Of a stretch of 64,000 nucleotides of DNA, positions 33,167 through 43,240 are shown in pieces; within the stretch, counting starts at the first letter, position 1, and every line of letters begins with the position of its first letter. The stretch spans positions 124,001-188,000 of the forward strand of contig CAVWIV010000003.1 of assembly GCA_963755155.1 (NCBI GenBank). The letters run 5' to 3'. Origin of the DNA: PALSA-612 sp963755155. GTDB taxonomy: Bacteria; Actinomycetota; Thermoleophilia; Gaiellales; Gaiellaceae. The notes under the pieces were generated by a model, which made no database searches, was not told the origin of the DNA, and saw only the letters and a list, made by a program, of their open reading frames with translations. Both the position numbers and the translations under genes were made by a program.

Positions 33167-34354
33167 TCAGGCCGGCGCGAGGTCACGAAGCAGCGCCTCG
33201 AGCCGGCGCACCGCAAGCCGCAGCTCGTGCGCGTGCACTGCTTGCCGGGCCTGATCGCCGATGCGCCTGCGGAGGCCCGGGTCCCGGGCGAGGGAGACGG
33301 TCTTCGCGGCGAGGGCCTCGACGTCCCCGACCGGGCTCAGGATCCCCGTCTCGCCGTCGGCGACGACTTCGCGCGCCGCAGCGATGTCGCTGGCGAGCAG
33401 AACCCGGCCGCACGCCTGCGTCTCGAGGTAGATGCGCGCCTGGCCCTCGCTGTCGGACGGGACGACCACGATGTCGGCGAGCCGCACGTGGTCCGGTACC
33501 TGGTCGTAGTCGAGCCAACCGGTGAAGGCGAACCGCTGGCGAACGCCCGCCTTGGCGCACGCAACCTCCATCGGACTGCGGTACTCGCCGTCTCCGACCA
33601 CGAGGTAGAAGAGCCGCGGCTCTTCACGAAGCGCGCGTGCGGCCGACGCAACGACGTCGAAGGGCCGTTTGATCGACTTGAGGTTCGATACATGGGCGAC
33701 CACCACATCGTCGCCGGCGATTCCGAGCGAGGCGCCCAGCGCCTCGTCGCGTGGGCCGGGCCGGAACCGGTCCAGGTCGACCGCGTTCGGCACCACGCGA
33801 ACGTCGCCGATCCCTAGGCCCGTCATGGAGCGCGCGACGTGCGCCGCCGGCGTGAACACCAGATCCGCCTGGCGGAGCCCGGCGAGGAGCCGTGGCGCCA
33901 GGACGGCGTCGTACGCTCCGGCCACGAGCGCCGACGACGTCGCCCCGGTGAGCCGGATCGCCCAGGGCAGGCCCGCTGAGCGGGCCAGGTCGGGGACGGC
34001 ACGTGCGAACGACTCGCGGCCGGCGAGGACGAGATCCGGCCGCTCTTCGGCGACGAGCCGGGCGAACAGCGGTGCGATCCCGTCGCGCTCCACAGCCAAG
34101 TACGTATCGCTCGTCGGCAAGTGCGGGGACGTCTCGAAGTGAGGCACCTCGTACCGGTGGATTCCCAGCTCAGCTGCCGCGGGCTCTGCGCGTTCACCGG
34201 CTCGCGTCGCCGCTGTGATCGGCGCGATCGAGCGGATCCGGTGGCCTCTGCCCGCGAGCCCGGACAGGAGCCCGGCAGCCGAGATCGCGCTCCCGCCGGG
34301 GTGCGGCGGCAGCGTCCCGACGTAGAGGATGCTCAGATTCCCTGTGCGACGCAC
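33167..34354 (-). CDS. GT4-family glycosyltransferase
   Basis: 395 residues from GTG 34354 (VRRTGNLSILYVGTLPPHPG). GT-B fold with the donor-site features NAVDLDRFRPGPRDEALGAS and DIVVVPSDSEGQARIYLETQ, the equivalent of the Ex7E motif. The first acidic residue is in the SDSEGQ segment and the second in YLETQ. The gene diverges from the next glycosyltransferase with a 14-bp gap, so their promoters must overlap the coding ends. Confidence 0.9.
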   Translation of the reverse strand: MRRTGNLSILYVGTLPPHPGGSAISAAGLLSGLAGRGHRIRSIAPITAATRAGERAEPAAAELGIHRYEVPHFETSPHLPTSDTYLAVERDGIAPLFARLVAEERPDLVLAGRESFARAVPDLARSAGLPWAIRLTGATSSALVAGAYDAVLAPRLLAGLRQADLVFTPAAHVARSMTGLGIGDVRVVPNAVDLDRFRPGPRDEALGASLGIAGDDVVVAHVSNLKSIKRPFDVVASAARALREEPRLFYLVVGDGEYRSPMEVACAKAGVRQRFAFTGWLDYDQVPDHVRLADIVVVPSDSEGQARIYLETQACGRVLLASDIAAAREVVADGETGILSPVGDVEALAAKTVSLARDPGLRRRIGDQARQAVHAHELRLAVRRLEALLRDLAPA

Positions 34355-34368
34355 GCCAGCGGAAGATA

Positions 34369-35521
34369 ATGCGCCCAATGAAGGTGCTGGCGATCGTCTC
34401 CAGGTTCAAGTGGAGCCACATCGACTACCTGCACGCGCTCGCAGAGCGCGTCGACCTCGGAGTCGCCTGGTCGGGTCAAGGTCACGTCGGTGCTGCGGAA
34501 CGGGCGGCGCACGAGGGCTTGCCCCTGGAGCCGATCGGGCGCATCGGTGAGGTGCCGCGCGACGAGGTCAAACAGCGCCTCGCTGGCGTGATCGAGGCTC
34601 GGCCGCCCGACGTCGTGCACGTCATGTACTACAACCACGAGGAGCTCGTGCTCATGGCCCGCGAGCTCGTGGGTGATCGCGCCGCGATCGTCTGCGAGAT
34701 CCGCGACACGCTGACGACGCTCACGGGCGCTCAACCTGGATCTCCGGAGTGGGACCTCGAGGCCGCCGCGCTGCGGGCCTCGGACGCACAGGTGCTGCTG
34801 ACCGAGGCCACCCGCGGGTATCTCGAGCGCGCGCACGACCTCGATCTCCAGGGGACGTCGATCATCGTGCCGCACACGTTCGCGCGGCGAAACGTCGCTC
34901 CGCCAGTGGAGAAGCTCTCGGCGCGCGACGGACGGGTGCACATCGCGCTCGTCGGCACGGCGCTCGACCAGCCGGGAGACGGGCGGTGGTATGGGGACAT
35001 CATCCGCCGGCTCGTCGCCCAGGGCCTCGTCGTCCACAGCCACTTCTTCGACCTGGAAGGGGTCTCACTCGAGCCGTACCGGCGCCTCGCAGAGCGAGCT
35101 CGCCGACTACCACGCTGAGCCGACGGTTCCGTTCCGCTGGGGCACGCTCCTCTCGGACCTGACGTCGCAGTACGACCTGATGGGCGTCTTCCACGAGCTC
35201 GAGGCCCCCCGCCACAACGAGTCGGCCACCCTCGCCATCGGGCTCACGACGAAAGCGGTCTCGGGCTGGCTGCACGGCGGAATTCCGGTTGTCTGCACGA
35301 CCTTCTACCGGGGCATCGCCGAGGTGATCGAGGAGCACGGCATCGGGTTCGTCGTCGAGTCGATCGACGACGTGTGGCAGGTCGCCGCCGACCGCGAAGG
35401 GATCGAGCGCGCGACGGCCGCCAGCCTCAGCATCCGCGACCGGTTCACGAACGAGCACCAGGCTGCAAGGATCGAGCCCTTCTACCGAGCGGCCGTAGCG
35501 GCCCGCAACGTTCACGCGTAG
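34369..35521 (+). CDS. Glycosyltransferase-like protein (one frameshift)
   Basis: Starts at ATG 34369 or ATG 34378 (MKVLAIVSRFKWSHIDYLHA). The GT-B-like layout includes VVHVMYYNHEELVLMARELV and VHIALVGTALDQPGDGRWYG. One base change near 35090 shifts the frame; the continuation reads ELADYHAEPTVPFRWGTLLS, SQYDLMGVFHE and GWLHGGIPVVCTTFYRGIAE. Bridged length is about 383 residues. It ends overlapping the convergent GT2 stop by 10 bp. Donor and acceptor unknown. Confidence 0.75.
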
Positions 35522-36360
35522 GGCTCACGCCACCCTCGATGCGCGTCGTAACGAAAGACCGTCTTCACCCACCGGTCGAACCGGGACCGATACAGACATT
35601 GCTGGAGGAATCCCTGGCGTGCCTCCTCGATGATCGCCTCGATCCGCTCCTCGTCCACCCCGCGCTTCCGTCGGATGCGCCGCATCTCGCGAACGTGGAC
35701 GCTCAGCGGCAAATGGGTCGTTAGCCGGTACGAGTCGCGGTGGTCGCGGTATGCGTACAGGCACTCCTGGATCGCCATGAACCGCGCGCCGGCCTCGGCC
35801 ATGCTCCACGGGAAGTCATAGTCGTCCGGCCCGACGCACTCGAGGGTCTCGTCGAGCCCCCCGGTCGCGAGACCGAGCTCTCTCCGCCAGCACAGGAGAT
35901 GCTTCACGGGCGATCGGACCACGAAGTCGTCGATCGTGAAGCCGTCGCGCGCGGGCTGCACGCCGCCGAGCGAGCTGCCGTCGCCGTCGATCCTGCGCCG
36001 CGCCGAGTGGAAGAAGTCGACGTCCGGGAAGCGCTCGATGGCCGACTCGAGGACGGCGACGGCTTCCGGCGCCCACAGGTCGTCGCCGAGCAGGATCCCG
36101 GTGAACTCCGTCGTCGCGTGGGCCATGCCGGTGTTCAGAGCGCCCGAGAGCTTGCGTCCTTCGTTCCGGACGATACGGACCCGTTCGTCGGCGGCGGCGT
36201 CTCCGAGCGCGACGTGAAGTCCCGGCTCCTCACGCTCGACGATCACGAGCAGCCTCCACGAAGGAGAGGTTTGGGCGAGCATCGACGCCGCCGCCTCCGC
36301 CAGGAAGCGCGCGTGGTAGCGGTGCACGGGGAGGAGGGCCGTCACGCGCGGCTCGGTCAT
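35512..36360 (-). CDS. GT2-family glycosyltransferase
   Basis: 282 residues from ATG 36360. GT-A fold: VTALLPVHRYHARFLAEAAA, then GALNTGMAHATTEFTGILLG followed by the metal-binding DD of GDDLWAPEAV, and the acceptor-region acidic DDYDFPWSMAEAGARF. The C-terminal 60 residues are basic and helical. A single domain of ordinary length. Confidence 0.9.
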   Translation of the reverse strand: MTEPRVTALLPVHRYHARFLAEAAASMLAQTSPSWRLLVIVEREEPGLHVALGDAAADERVRIVRNEGRKLSGALNTGMAHATTEFTGILLGDDLWAPEAVAVLESAIERFPDVDFFHSARRRIDGDGSSLGGVQPARDGFTIDDFVVRSPVKHLLCWRRELGLATGGLDETLECVGPDDYDFPWSMAEAGARFMAIQECLYAYRDHRDSYRLTTHLPLSVHVREMRRIRRKRGVDEERIEAIIEEARQGFLQQCLYRSRFDRWVKTVFRYDAHRGWREPYA

Positions 36361-36377
36361 GCCGCAGAGTCTCCCGC

Positions 36378-37727
36378 ATGAGCGTCGAAGGCGAGCTCCG
36401 CTGGCGGGAGATCGGCCCCGGGCGCATGGAGGAGCTGGTCGCGCGCGGGCACCGGCAGCGCCACGTCTTTCCACACCGCGTTCTGCACCTCGCCAAGGCG
36501 GGGCCGGACGGCTACAAGCTTGCCGAGCGGATGGCCGGGCAGTCGGCGCCCGACCGTCTGCGTGAGCTCGTGCTCTACGCGGACCCGTCGTCGCTCGGTG
36601 AGTTCCCGCCCGAGCTCTTCATGGACGACGACCTCGTCTGGCACCAGCAGCACTTCGGCCTACCGGGCCAGATCGCGACCGCGAACCTCGTCCTCGACGG
36701 ACGGGTGCTCTGGTCGATGGTGTACCTCTCCGACGTCGTGCAGCGCATCGGCCGGCGCCGTGAGCACAAGACGAGGATCGAGAAACGTTTCCAGGGCTGG
36801 CACGACATGCTGTTGAACGCCGTGCTCGCGTTCGCACTCGAGCACGGCATCGACCGCGTGATGCTGCCGACGGCGGAGCTCGCGCGGACGCACACCGACC
36901 CGATGCGGACGGTCGGCGGCGAGCTCTTCGAGCGCGTGTACGACCGCGCCGTGCTGCGACTGTTCAGGCCCGAGCGAACGGGCGAATGGTGGGGGATCGA
37001 CGTGCCGTCGCACGCGGATCGCGTCGTGCGGCCCGACATGCGCGTCGAGGCGCTGCGGTTGGGCAAGACGATCTGCTTGTGCCACGACGTCGAGGCGGGC
37101 CTCGGGCACGTCGGCGTCGATGAGGAGCTCGTCCGGCTTGCGGAACGCGACTGGCGTGCAAACGTCGCCGAGATGCTCGCCGCCGAGCGGGACGCCGGCG
37201 TACGCGCGACGTACAACGTGGTCGGGTCGCTTCTGCCCGAGGTGCGGCGGGAGGTGGAGGCAGGCGGGCACTGCCTTGCCTTTCATTCGTTCGACCACGG
37301 CGAGAGCGACCAGCTCGCGCGGTGCCGCGATCTCGACTACCGGCTGAAGGGCTACCGGGTGCCGCGGTCGCGCCTCACGAGCGAGCTTCGGCCCGATCCG
37401 CTTCTCTTCCACAACTTCGAGTGGCTGGCGAGCTCCGCCGAATCGCTCGGGACTGCCGCCCCCACTCTCCGCGACGCGCTCGTCCGCCTGCCCCTCCACT
37501 TCGACGACTTTCCGCTGTATGACCGCGGGCTCGAGTACGCGGAGTGGGAAGCGAAGGCGCTCGCCAGAGTCGCCGAGCAGGACGTGACCGTGTTCTCGCT
37601 CCACGACTGCTACGCCCACCTGTGGCGCGACGGGTATGCGCGGTTGCTCGACCGGCTTGCCCGTCTCGGCGAGCTGCGGACGCTCGACGAGGTCGCCGCT
37701 GCCGTCACGCTCGCGGCCAGCGGGTAG
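36378..37727 (+). CDS. NodB-like polysaccharide deacetylase with N-terminal extension
   Basis: 449 residues from ATG 36378. The first 200 residues have no firm family; they include LVWHQQHFGLPGQIATANLV and EKRFQGWHDMLLNAVLAFAL. The C-terminal half resembles a NodB/CE4 domain: CLCHDVEAGLGH (metal and catalytic His-Asp), NVVGSLLPEVRREVEAGGHC and LAFHSFDHGESDQ. The domain deacetylates amino-sugars or ester-linked groups in glycans. It lies 17 bp from a divergent GT2 gene. Confidence 0.8.
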   Translation: MSVEGELRWREIGPGRMEELVARGHRQRHVFPHRVLHLAKAGPDGYKLAERMAGQSAPDRLRELVLYADPSSLGEFPPELFMDDDLVWHQQHFGLPGQIATANLVLDGRVLWSMVYLSDVVQRIGRRREHKTRIEKRFQGWHDMLLNAVLAFALEHGIDRVMLPTAELARTHTDPMRTVGGELFERVYDRAVLRLFRPERTGEWWGIDVPSHADRVVRPDMRVEALRLGKTICLCHDVEAGLGHVGVDEELVRLAERDWRANVAEMLAAERDAGVRATYNVVGSLLPEVRREVEAGGHCLAFHSFDHGESDQLARCRDLDYRLKGYRVPRSRLTSELRPDPLLFHNFEWLASSAESLGTAAPTLRDALVRLPLHFDDFPLYDRGLEYAEWEAKALARVAEQDVTVFSLHDCYAHLWRDGYARLLDRLARLGELRTLDEVAAAVTLAASG

Positions 37728-37733
37728 CCCACG

Positions 37734-38610
37734 TCAGAGGAAGAGCACACGCCAGCGCACGCTCCCGACCACGCGTCCTGAGGACCGTCCTGCGACTCTC
37801 AACCACCGCCCTCGCCCCTCCGTGGACGCGAGTTCCCCGGCGCTGCGCACGAGCTTCCACCACGTGCGCACAGCCTCGCGCGGGCTGCTCCGTTCCATGC
37901 CCTCGCGCCGGAAGCGCCGATAGAGCTTCGCGTCCGAGACTCCGTAGCGGAAGTACTGCCGCGCAAGTTCCCACTTGTTCTCGCGGAACCGCAGGTGGAC
38001 GGCCGCGTCCTCGGCCATGGCCAGCGTGTATCCGGCGCGTTGGACGCGCCAGCTGAACTCGATGTCCGAGCTGCCGAACGTGAAGCGCTCGTCCCAGCCG
38101 AGCTCCAGTGCGACATCCCTCCACACCGCACAGTTGCCGCCGGGTGCGTGCGGCAGCAGGTTGTGCTTCGGTTCGAGCCGCGTCATCGAGCTCTCTGGGC
38201 GCCAGGCGCGCACCAGGCCGTCGTTCAAGCGCTCCACGTCGAGCGGCCCGGCCACGAGGTCCGCGTTCAGGGCCGCCGTCGCAAGCGCCTCGAGCCAGCC
38301 CGGCGACACGACGTCGTCCGCGTCGCAGAAGGCGAGCAGGTCGCCGCGGGCCCCGGCTGCCCCACGGTTGCGCGCGTAGTTGAGGCCCCGTCGCCCGGAG
38401 GCGTCGACGACGGTGACGGGCGGCAGGCGGTCCCGCCACTCCTCGACGACCTCGAGCGTCTTGTCCGTGCAGCCGTTGTCGACGACGACGAGCTCCCACG
38501 TACCGGTGTAGCTCTGCCGTGACAGCGCCTCGAGCTGGTGTGAGATATGCCGCTCGCCGTTTCGGACCGGGATGATCACGCTGACAAGCCGAGGCGCGGC
38601 GCGCGGGCAT
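37734..38610 (-). CDS. GT2-family glycosyltransferase (start affected by an indel)
   Basis: The catalytic domain begins VSVIIPVRNGERHISHQLEA and keeps VVDNGCTDKTLEVVEEW, RGLNYARNRGAAGARGDLLA and FCDADD. The acceptor half has ERFTFGSSDIEFSWRVQRAG. In the long frame only a GTG at 38579 is available, which would cut off the first strand. An ATG at 38610 (MPARRA) becomes usable if one base near 38594 is corrected, restoring a normal start. The C-terminal tail is basic and helical. It ends 7 bp after the convergent deacetylase. Confidence 0.85.
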
Positions 38611-38701
38611 GACCCTGCGTCCGGGTAGCCGTCGCTCCGTTCCGTGCCCTCAATCGCGATCCCGTAACTCTCGATGGACGAAATGTACGCTGGCGACGAT
38701 C

Positions 38702-41214
38702 TTGGCCGAGAGCGCACCCCACCGCAGGCGCCGCCGTGCCCCACACGTGCTCGTCTACGGCGTCCGCTGGCCGCCGGAGTCGTTCCTGCGGCTGAAATTC
38801 GAGCGCCTTGCCGCCCGGGGTGTTCGCGTGACCGTCGGCACGAGCGACGCAAACGGAGCGCGCGATGAAGCCGGCGTCACCGTCCGGGAGCTCGTCCCTC
38901 GCGACGCTGCCGGAGTCTCGACCACGCTGCTCGGCGCTGCCAGCCTGCTCCGCGTCTTCCTGCGGAGCCCGCGGCGGGCCGTCGCCGTCGTGCGTGCCGC
39001 GGGTCGCCCGACGGCGGCCGGGCGCCCCATCGGCCGCCGGGAGGCGCGCCTCCGGCGTCATGCCTATGCGCGCGCGGCGGTGCTCCGTCCCGACATCGTC
39101 CATTTCGAGTGGAACACGGCGGCCGTCCACTACCCGTCGCTCGCCGACGCGCTCGGCTGCCCGGTGGTCGTCAGCCGCCGCGGGAGCGAGATGGTCCACC
39201 CGCACCTCGCAAGAACCGCGAAGCTCGCGAGCGGCTTCCCGCTGACCTTAGCGCGCGCCGCAGTCGTCCATTGCGTCTCAGACCAGGTGCGTGAGGAGGC
39301 AGAGCGCAACGGGCTCGACCCGGCGAAGGCGTGGGTGATCCGGCCGGCGGTGGACGCCGAGCTCTTCCGGCCTGCGGCCGAGCGCCGGCTCCCCGACGGG
39401 AGCTTTCGACTGGCCGCCGTCGGCTCGCTGCGGTGGTTGAAGGGGTACGAATACGCACTCCTTGCCGTCGCCGAGCTGGCCCGACAGGGCGTGCCGGTCA
39501 CGCTGGACATCCTGGGCGGCGAGCCGACGCCCGAGATCGGCGAGCCTAGCGACCTCGAGCACGTCCGCCGGTCGATCGTCGACCTCGGCCTGGAGGATCG
39601 CGTCCGGCTCCACGGTCTCGTCGAGCCGGCGAGCGTCCGAGACGTGCTGCACCGAAGCGACGCTCTGCTGCACCTGAGCCTGGTCGAGGGGCTCCCGAAC
39701 GCCGTCCTCGAGGCGATGGCCTGCGCGCTGCCGGTCGTCGTGACGGACGTCGGCGGCACCACGGAAGCGGTACGCGACGGCGTCGAGGGATTCGTCGTCT
39801 CCCCTCGCGATCCGGATGCCGCGGTCGCGGCCTTGCTCGAGCTGTGGAGGGACCCGGCGCTCGCTGCGCGGCTCGGGGAGGCCGGTCGAGCGCGGGTGGA
39901 GGCCGAGTTCACGATCGATAGGCAGACCGACGCGTGGGTGGAGCTGTACGAGCACGTGGCGACGGTTGCGGCGGTCCGGCCCGCTCGCCCGCTCCGGCTC
40001 GTCGAGGTCGGCCTGCGCTGGCTGCCCGAGATGTTCCTTCGCCGCAAGCTTCAGAACCTCGCGGCGACCGGTTTCGACCCGCGGATCGTCAGCTGGGAGA
40101 CAGCGCCCGGCGACGACCACTCGATCTTGCCCGGCGTCGCCCGCGACCGCGTCCCGCCGGCGGACGAGAGGCCGCTGCGGAGGCTCGCCGGACTGGCGGC
40201 AGACTGCATGCTGCTGGTGCTCATACAGCCGCGGCGGCTCCCTGCGGTCGTCTCGGCGCGCAGGAACGGCCTGCGAACGTACGACCGGCGGTCGTTCTAC
40301 CGTCTCGCTCGCCTTCGGGCCGACATCGTCCACTTCGAATGGCTGGACAACGCAATCCGGCTGTCGCCGCTGTTCGACGCGTGGCGTGTCCCGGTCGCTG
40401 TGACGTGCCACGGCGGACAACTCATGGTGCGCCCCCACACGCCGCGAGGAGACCGGGAACGGCTCCACGAGGAGCTACCTCGGCTGTTTCAGCGCGCGGT
40501 CGCCGTGCACTGCGTCTCGGAAGCCGTGCACGGCCACGCCGAGCGGTTCGGCCTCGACCCGGCCAAGGCGTGGCTCATCCGACAGACGGTCGACACCGAG
40601 CTCTTCCGGCCACCGGCGATACCGCGACCTCGCCATGACGGGCTTCGTCTCGTCAGCGTCAGCTGGCTGCGCTGGCTCAAGGGCTACGAATACACGCTGC
40701 TCATCGTCGCCGAGCTCGGCCGCCACGGGCGTGCCGGTCTCGCTCGAGATTCTCGGCGGCGAGCCGCTAGCCGACACCGAGGAGCCGAGTGAGCTGGACC
40801 GGATCCGCTACACGGTCGCCGACCTCAGGCCTCGAAGAGCGCGTCACGTGGCAAGGGCTGGCCGCTACGGCCGACGTCCGTGCCGCCCTACAGCGGAGCG
40901 ACGCGCTGCTGCACATGAGCCTGAGCGAAGGGCTCCCGAACGTGATACTGGAGGCGATGGCGTGCGCTCTCCCGGTCGTCGCAACGAACGTCGGCGGCAC
41001 CGGGGAGGCCGTCCGGCACGGCGTCGAGGGCTTTCTCGTGCCGCCACGCGACACTGCAGCAGCGGTCTCGGCTCTACACGCGCTGTGGCGCGACCCCGAT
41101 CTCCGGTCGAGGATGGGCGAAGCCGGTCGAGCGCGCGTCCTCGCTCACTTCCGGCCGGAGGACGAGACGCGGGGCTTTCACGAGCTCTACGAAGCCGTCG
41201 GGGCGCAGCGTTGA
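38702..41214 (+). CDS. Tandem two-domain GT4 glycosyltransferase fusion (two frameshifts)
   Basis: One frame from TTG 38702 encodes two homologous GT4 units. Unit 1 (about residues 15-425) starts VLVYGVRWPPESFLRLKFER and ends RVEAEFTIDRQTDAWVELYE. Unit 2 starts LRLVEVGLRWLPEMFLRRKL, the same pattern, and keeps FEWLDNAIR, SVSWLRWLKGYEY and HMSLSEGLPNVILEAMACAL. Unit 2 needs frame corrections near 40728 and 40830, then runs to TGA 41212-41214. Acidic donor residues are kept in both (EGLPNAVLEAMA, EGLPNVILEAMA). The junction at about 39965-40010 has no stop in any frame. The start is uncertain. Confidence 0.8.
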
Positions 41215-42308
41215 CTGCCACCGTCTGCCTTCTCATGCGACACGGCGACGAGCCGTCGGGCCATCCGATCGTTCCCCGCTTCCTCGATCTGCTCGAAGCC
41301 GGCTGGGACGCTCACCTCGTCGCCGTCGGCGGACGCTCGGCCGAAACGGAGGACATCCCTGCCGACGCGCGCGGACGCGTGCACGAGGCCGCGCCCGGTG
41401 CTGCTCCCGAGGACGACGAGCGGCCTGCTCAGGCGACGGCCGCCGACGGCTCTGACGCTCACGTCGCTCGTGGCCGAGCTCGAGCCGCAACTCGTGCACT
41501 TTCCGACCACCAGCTCGGCTCTCGAGTGGGCGAGAAGTCGGCCGTCGGCTCGGCGCAGACGCGGCTCGTCGCAGGGTTCTCGGGCCACGACCTCGACGGG
41601 CAGCCTTTCGAGCGGCTGTGGAGCACCGCTTCCGGGTTTCACTTCGAGAGCGAAGCGCTCGCGGAGTTCGCGCGCCGGTCCGGGATGACAGGGACGACCG
41701 TCTCCGTCGTCCCGCCACTCGCCGATGCCGAGCTGCTCGCTCGGCCGCCGAAGGGCGAGGTCGGCCGGGCCGAACTGCGGATGCTCAGTGTCGGGCCGCT
41801 CTCGTGGACGCAGGGCTTCGACCATGCGCTGGCTGCGGTCCGCCTGCTCCGAGAGCGCGGCCTTGCCTGCCACTACCGGATCGTCGGAGCCGGCGAGTAC
41901 GAGGACGCGGTGTCGTTCGCCCGCTACCAGCTCGGCGTCGAGGAGAACGTCGAGCTCGTGAGGCCGACCGGACGCCGCGGGCTGCGGGAGCAGCTCGACT
42001 GGGCCGACGTCCTCGTCGTGGCCGCGGTCGTGCCGACGTCGCCGACGGTGGTCCTCGACGCACAGGCGGCCGGCCTGGCGGTCGTGACGACCGAGGCGCC
42101 TCCGGCCGGCGCGGACGGCGCGATCGTCGTGCCCCGCCGCGACGCGTCCGCGCTCGCGGACGCCCTGGCACGGATCGCAACCGACATGGATCTACGCCGT
42201 CGTCTCGCCGAGGCGGGTCGTCGGGCCGCGACCGCCTCCCAGGACCTCGACGACCAGCTTCGCCGGTTCCGCGACCTGTACCGAACCGTGCTGTCGGCGG
42301 GCGAGTGA
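41211..42308 (+). CDS. GT4-family glycosyltransferase (two frameshifts)
   Basis: TTG 41211 overlaps the previous stop as TTGA. N-terminus TATVCLLMRHGDEPSGHPIV. Between about 41410 and 41535 the protein is in another frame (LVAELEPQLVHFPTTSSALE), then returns with RLVAGFSGHDLDGQPFERLW. The donor half has LRMLSVGPLSWTQGFDHALA and PTVVLDAQAAGLAVVTTEAP. Length about 365 residues. It is part of a run of TGA-overlapping genes that extends to the exporter. Confidence 0.82.
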   Translation: MTATVCLLMRHGDEPSGHPIVPRFLDLLEAGWDAHLVAVGGRSAETEDIPADARGRVHEAAPGAAPEDDERPAQATAADGSDAHVARGRARAATRALSDHQLGSRVGEKSAVGSAQTRLVAGFSGHDLDGQPFERLWSTASGFHFESEALAEFARRSGMTGTTVSVVPPLADAELLARPPKGEVGRAELRMLSVGPLSWTQGFDHALAAVRLLRERGLACHYRIVGAGEYEDAVSFARYQLGVEENVELVRPTGRRGLREQLDWADVLVVAAVVPTSPTVVLDAQAAGLAVVTTEAPPAGADGAIVVPRRDASALADALARIATDMDLRRRLAEAGRRAATASQDLDDQLRRFRDLYRTVLSAGE

Positions 42309-43240
42309 CGACGAAGCGCCCTTCGGTCACCGTCGTCGTGCCGGCGTTCGACGCGGCGCGGACGATTACCGACTGCGTCCGCTCGCTGACGGCTCTGCGA
42401 GTATCCGCGCGACCGGCTCGAGATCGTCGTCGTCGACAATGGCTCGCGCGATCGCACGCGGGCACTGCTCGAAGCATTCGGTGAAGCGATCCGGATCGTC
42501 GACGAGTCCCGCCGGGGCCCGGCGGCGGCGAGGAACGCCGGCGTGCGCAGCGCCCGCGGAGATGTGATCGCGTTCACGGACGCGGACTGCACGGTCGACC
42601 CGCGGTGGCTCCTGCCGCTCGTGGCGGCGCTCGAGGACCCGGCGTCGGGATCGCCGGCGGGCCGATTCTCAGCCGCGGCCGGCCAATGCCGTGGAGCTGT
42701 TCGGCGAGCACATCCATGACCATCGGCGCGCGCTCACCGAGTTCGAGCCCCCGTACGCGATCACCATGAACTGGGCGTCGCGACGTGCGGTGCTCGAAGC
42801 CGTGGGGCTGTTCGACGTCCGGCTACGGCGCGGCCAGGACAGCGATCTCTCGTACCGGATCCGCGAGCACGGCTACTCGTTCGCCTACGTGCCCGAGGCG
42901 ATCGTGTACCACCGCAACGAGCGGACGGTCGCCGGCCTCGTGCGCGAGGGCTGGCAGCACGGGTTCCATGCGCACCCGTGCGGCGTCGGCATGCGTCGTT
43001 CATATCGCCTTCCGGGCTCGCGTCGCCGCACTGAGGGTGAGATCGGGGAGCGCAAGCGAACAGCGTCGAGCCCCGGCGGCCGCGCCGAGGACCGGAGCTA
43101 CGAGCGCGCGTTCGTCTTCGGAAAGCGGACGGGCCGTGCATCGGGGCGGCTGTGGTTCACGTTCAGCCGCGCGCCGAGCGCAGGCGCGGCTCGAAAGCCG
43201 GACCGCGCGACTGCTCCAGCTCCAGCGACTCGCGCTGACG
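42305..43240 (+). CDS. GT2-family glycosyltransferase (several frameshifts, end approximate)
   Basis: GTG 42305 overlaps the previous stop. The GT-A domain reads VTVVVPAFDAARTITDCVRS, then LEIVVVDNGSRDRTRALLEA, RRGPAAARNAGVRSARGDVI and AFTDADCTVDPRW. Indels occur near 42402 and 42650. The acceptor half (FEPPYAITMNWASRRAVLEA, RRGQDSDLSYRIREHGYSFA) and a tail with FVFGKRTGRASG follow. The stop is not certain; it should lie about 43160-43240, overlapping the start of the next gene. Confidence 0.75.
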
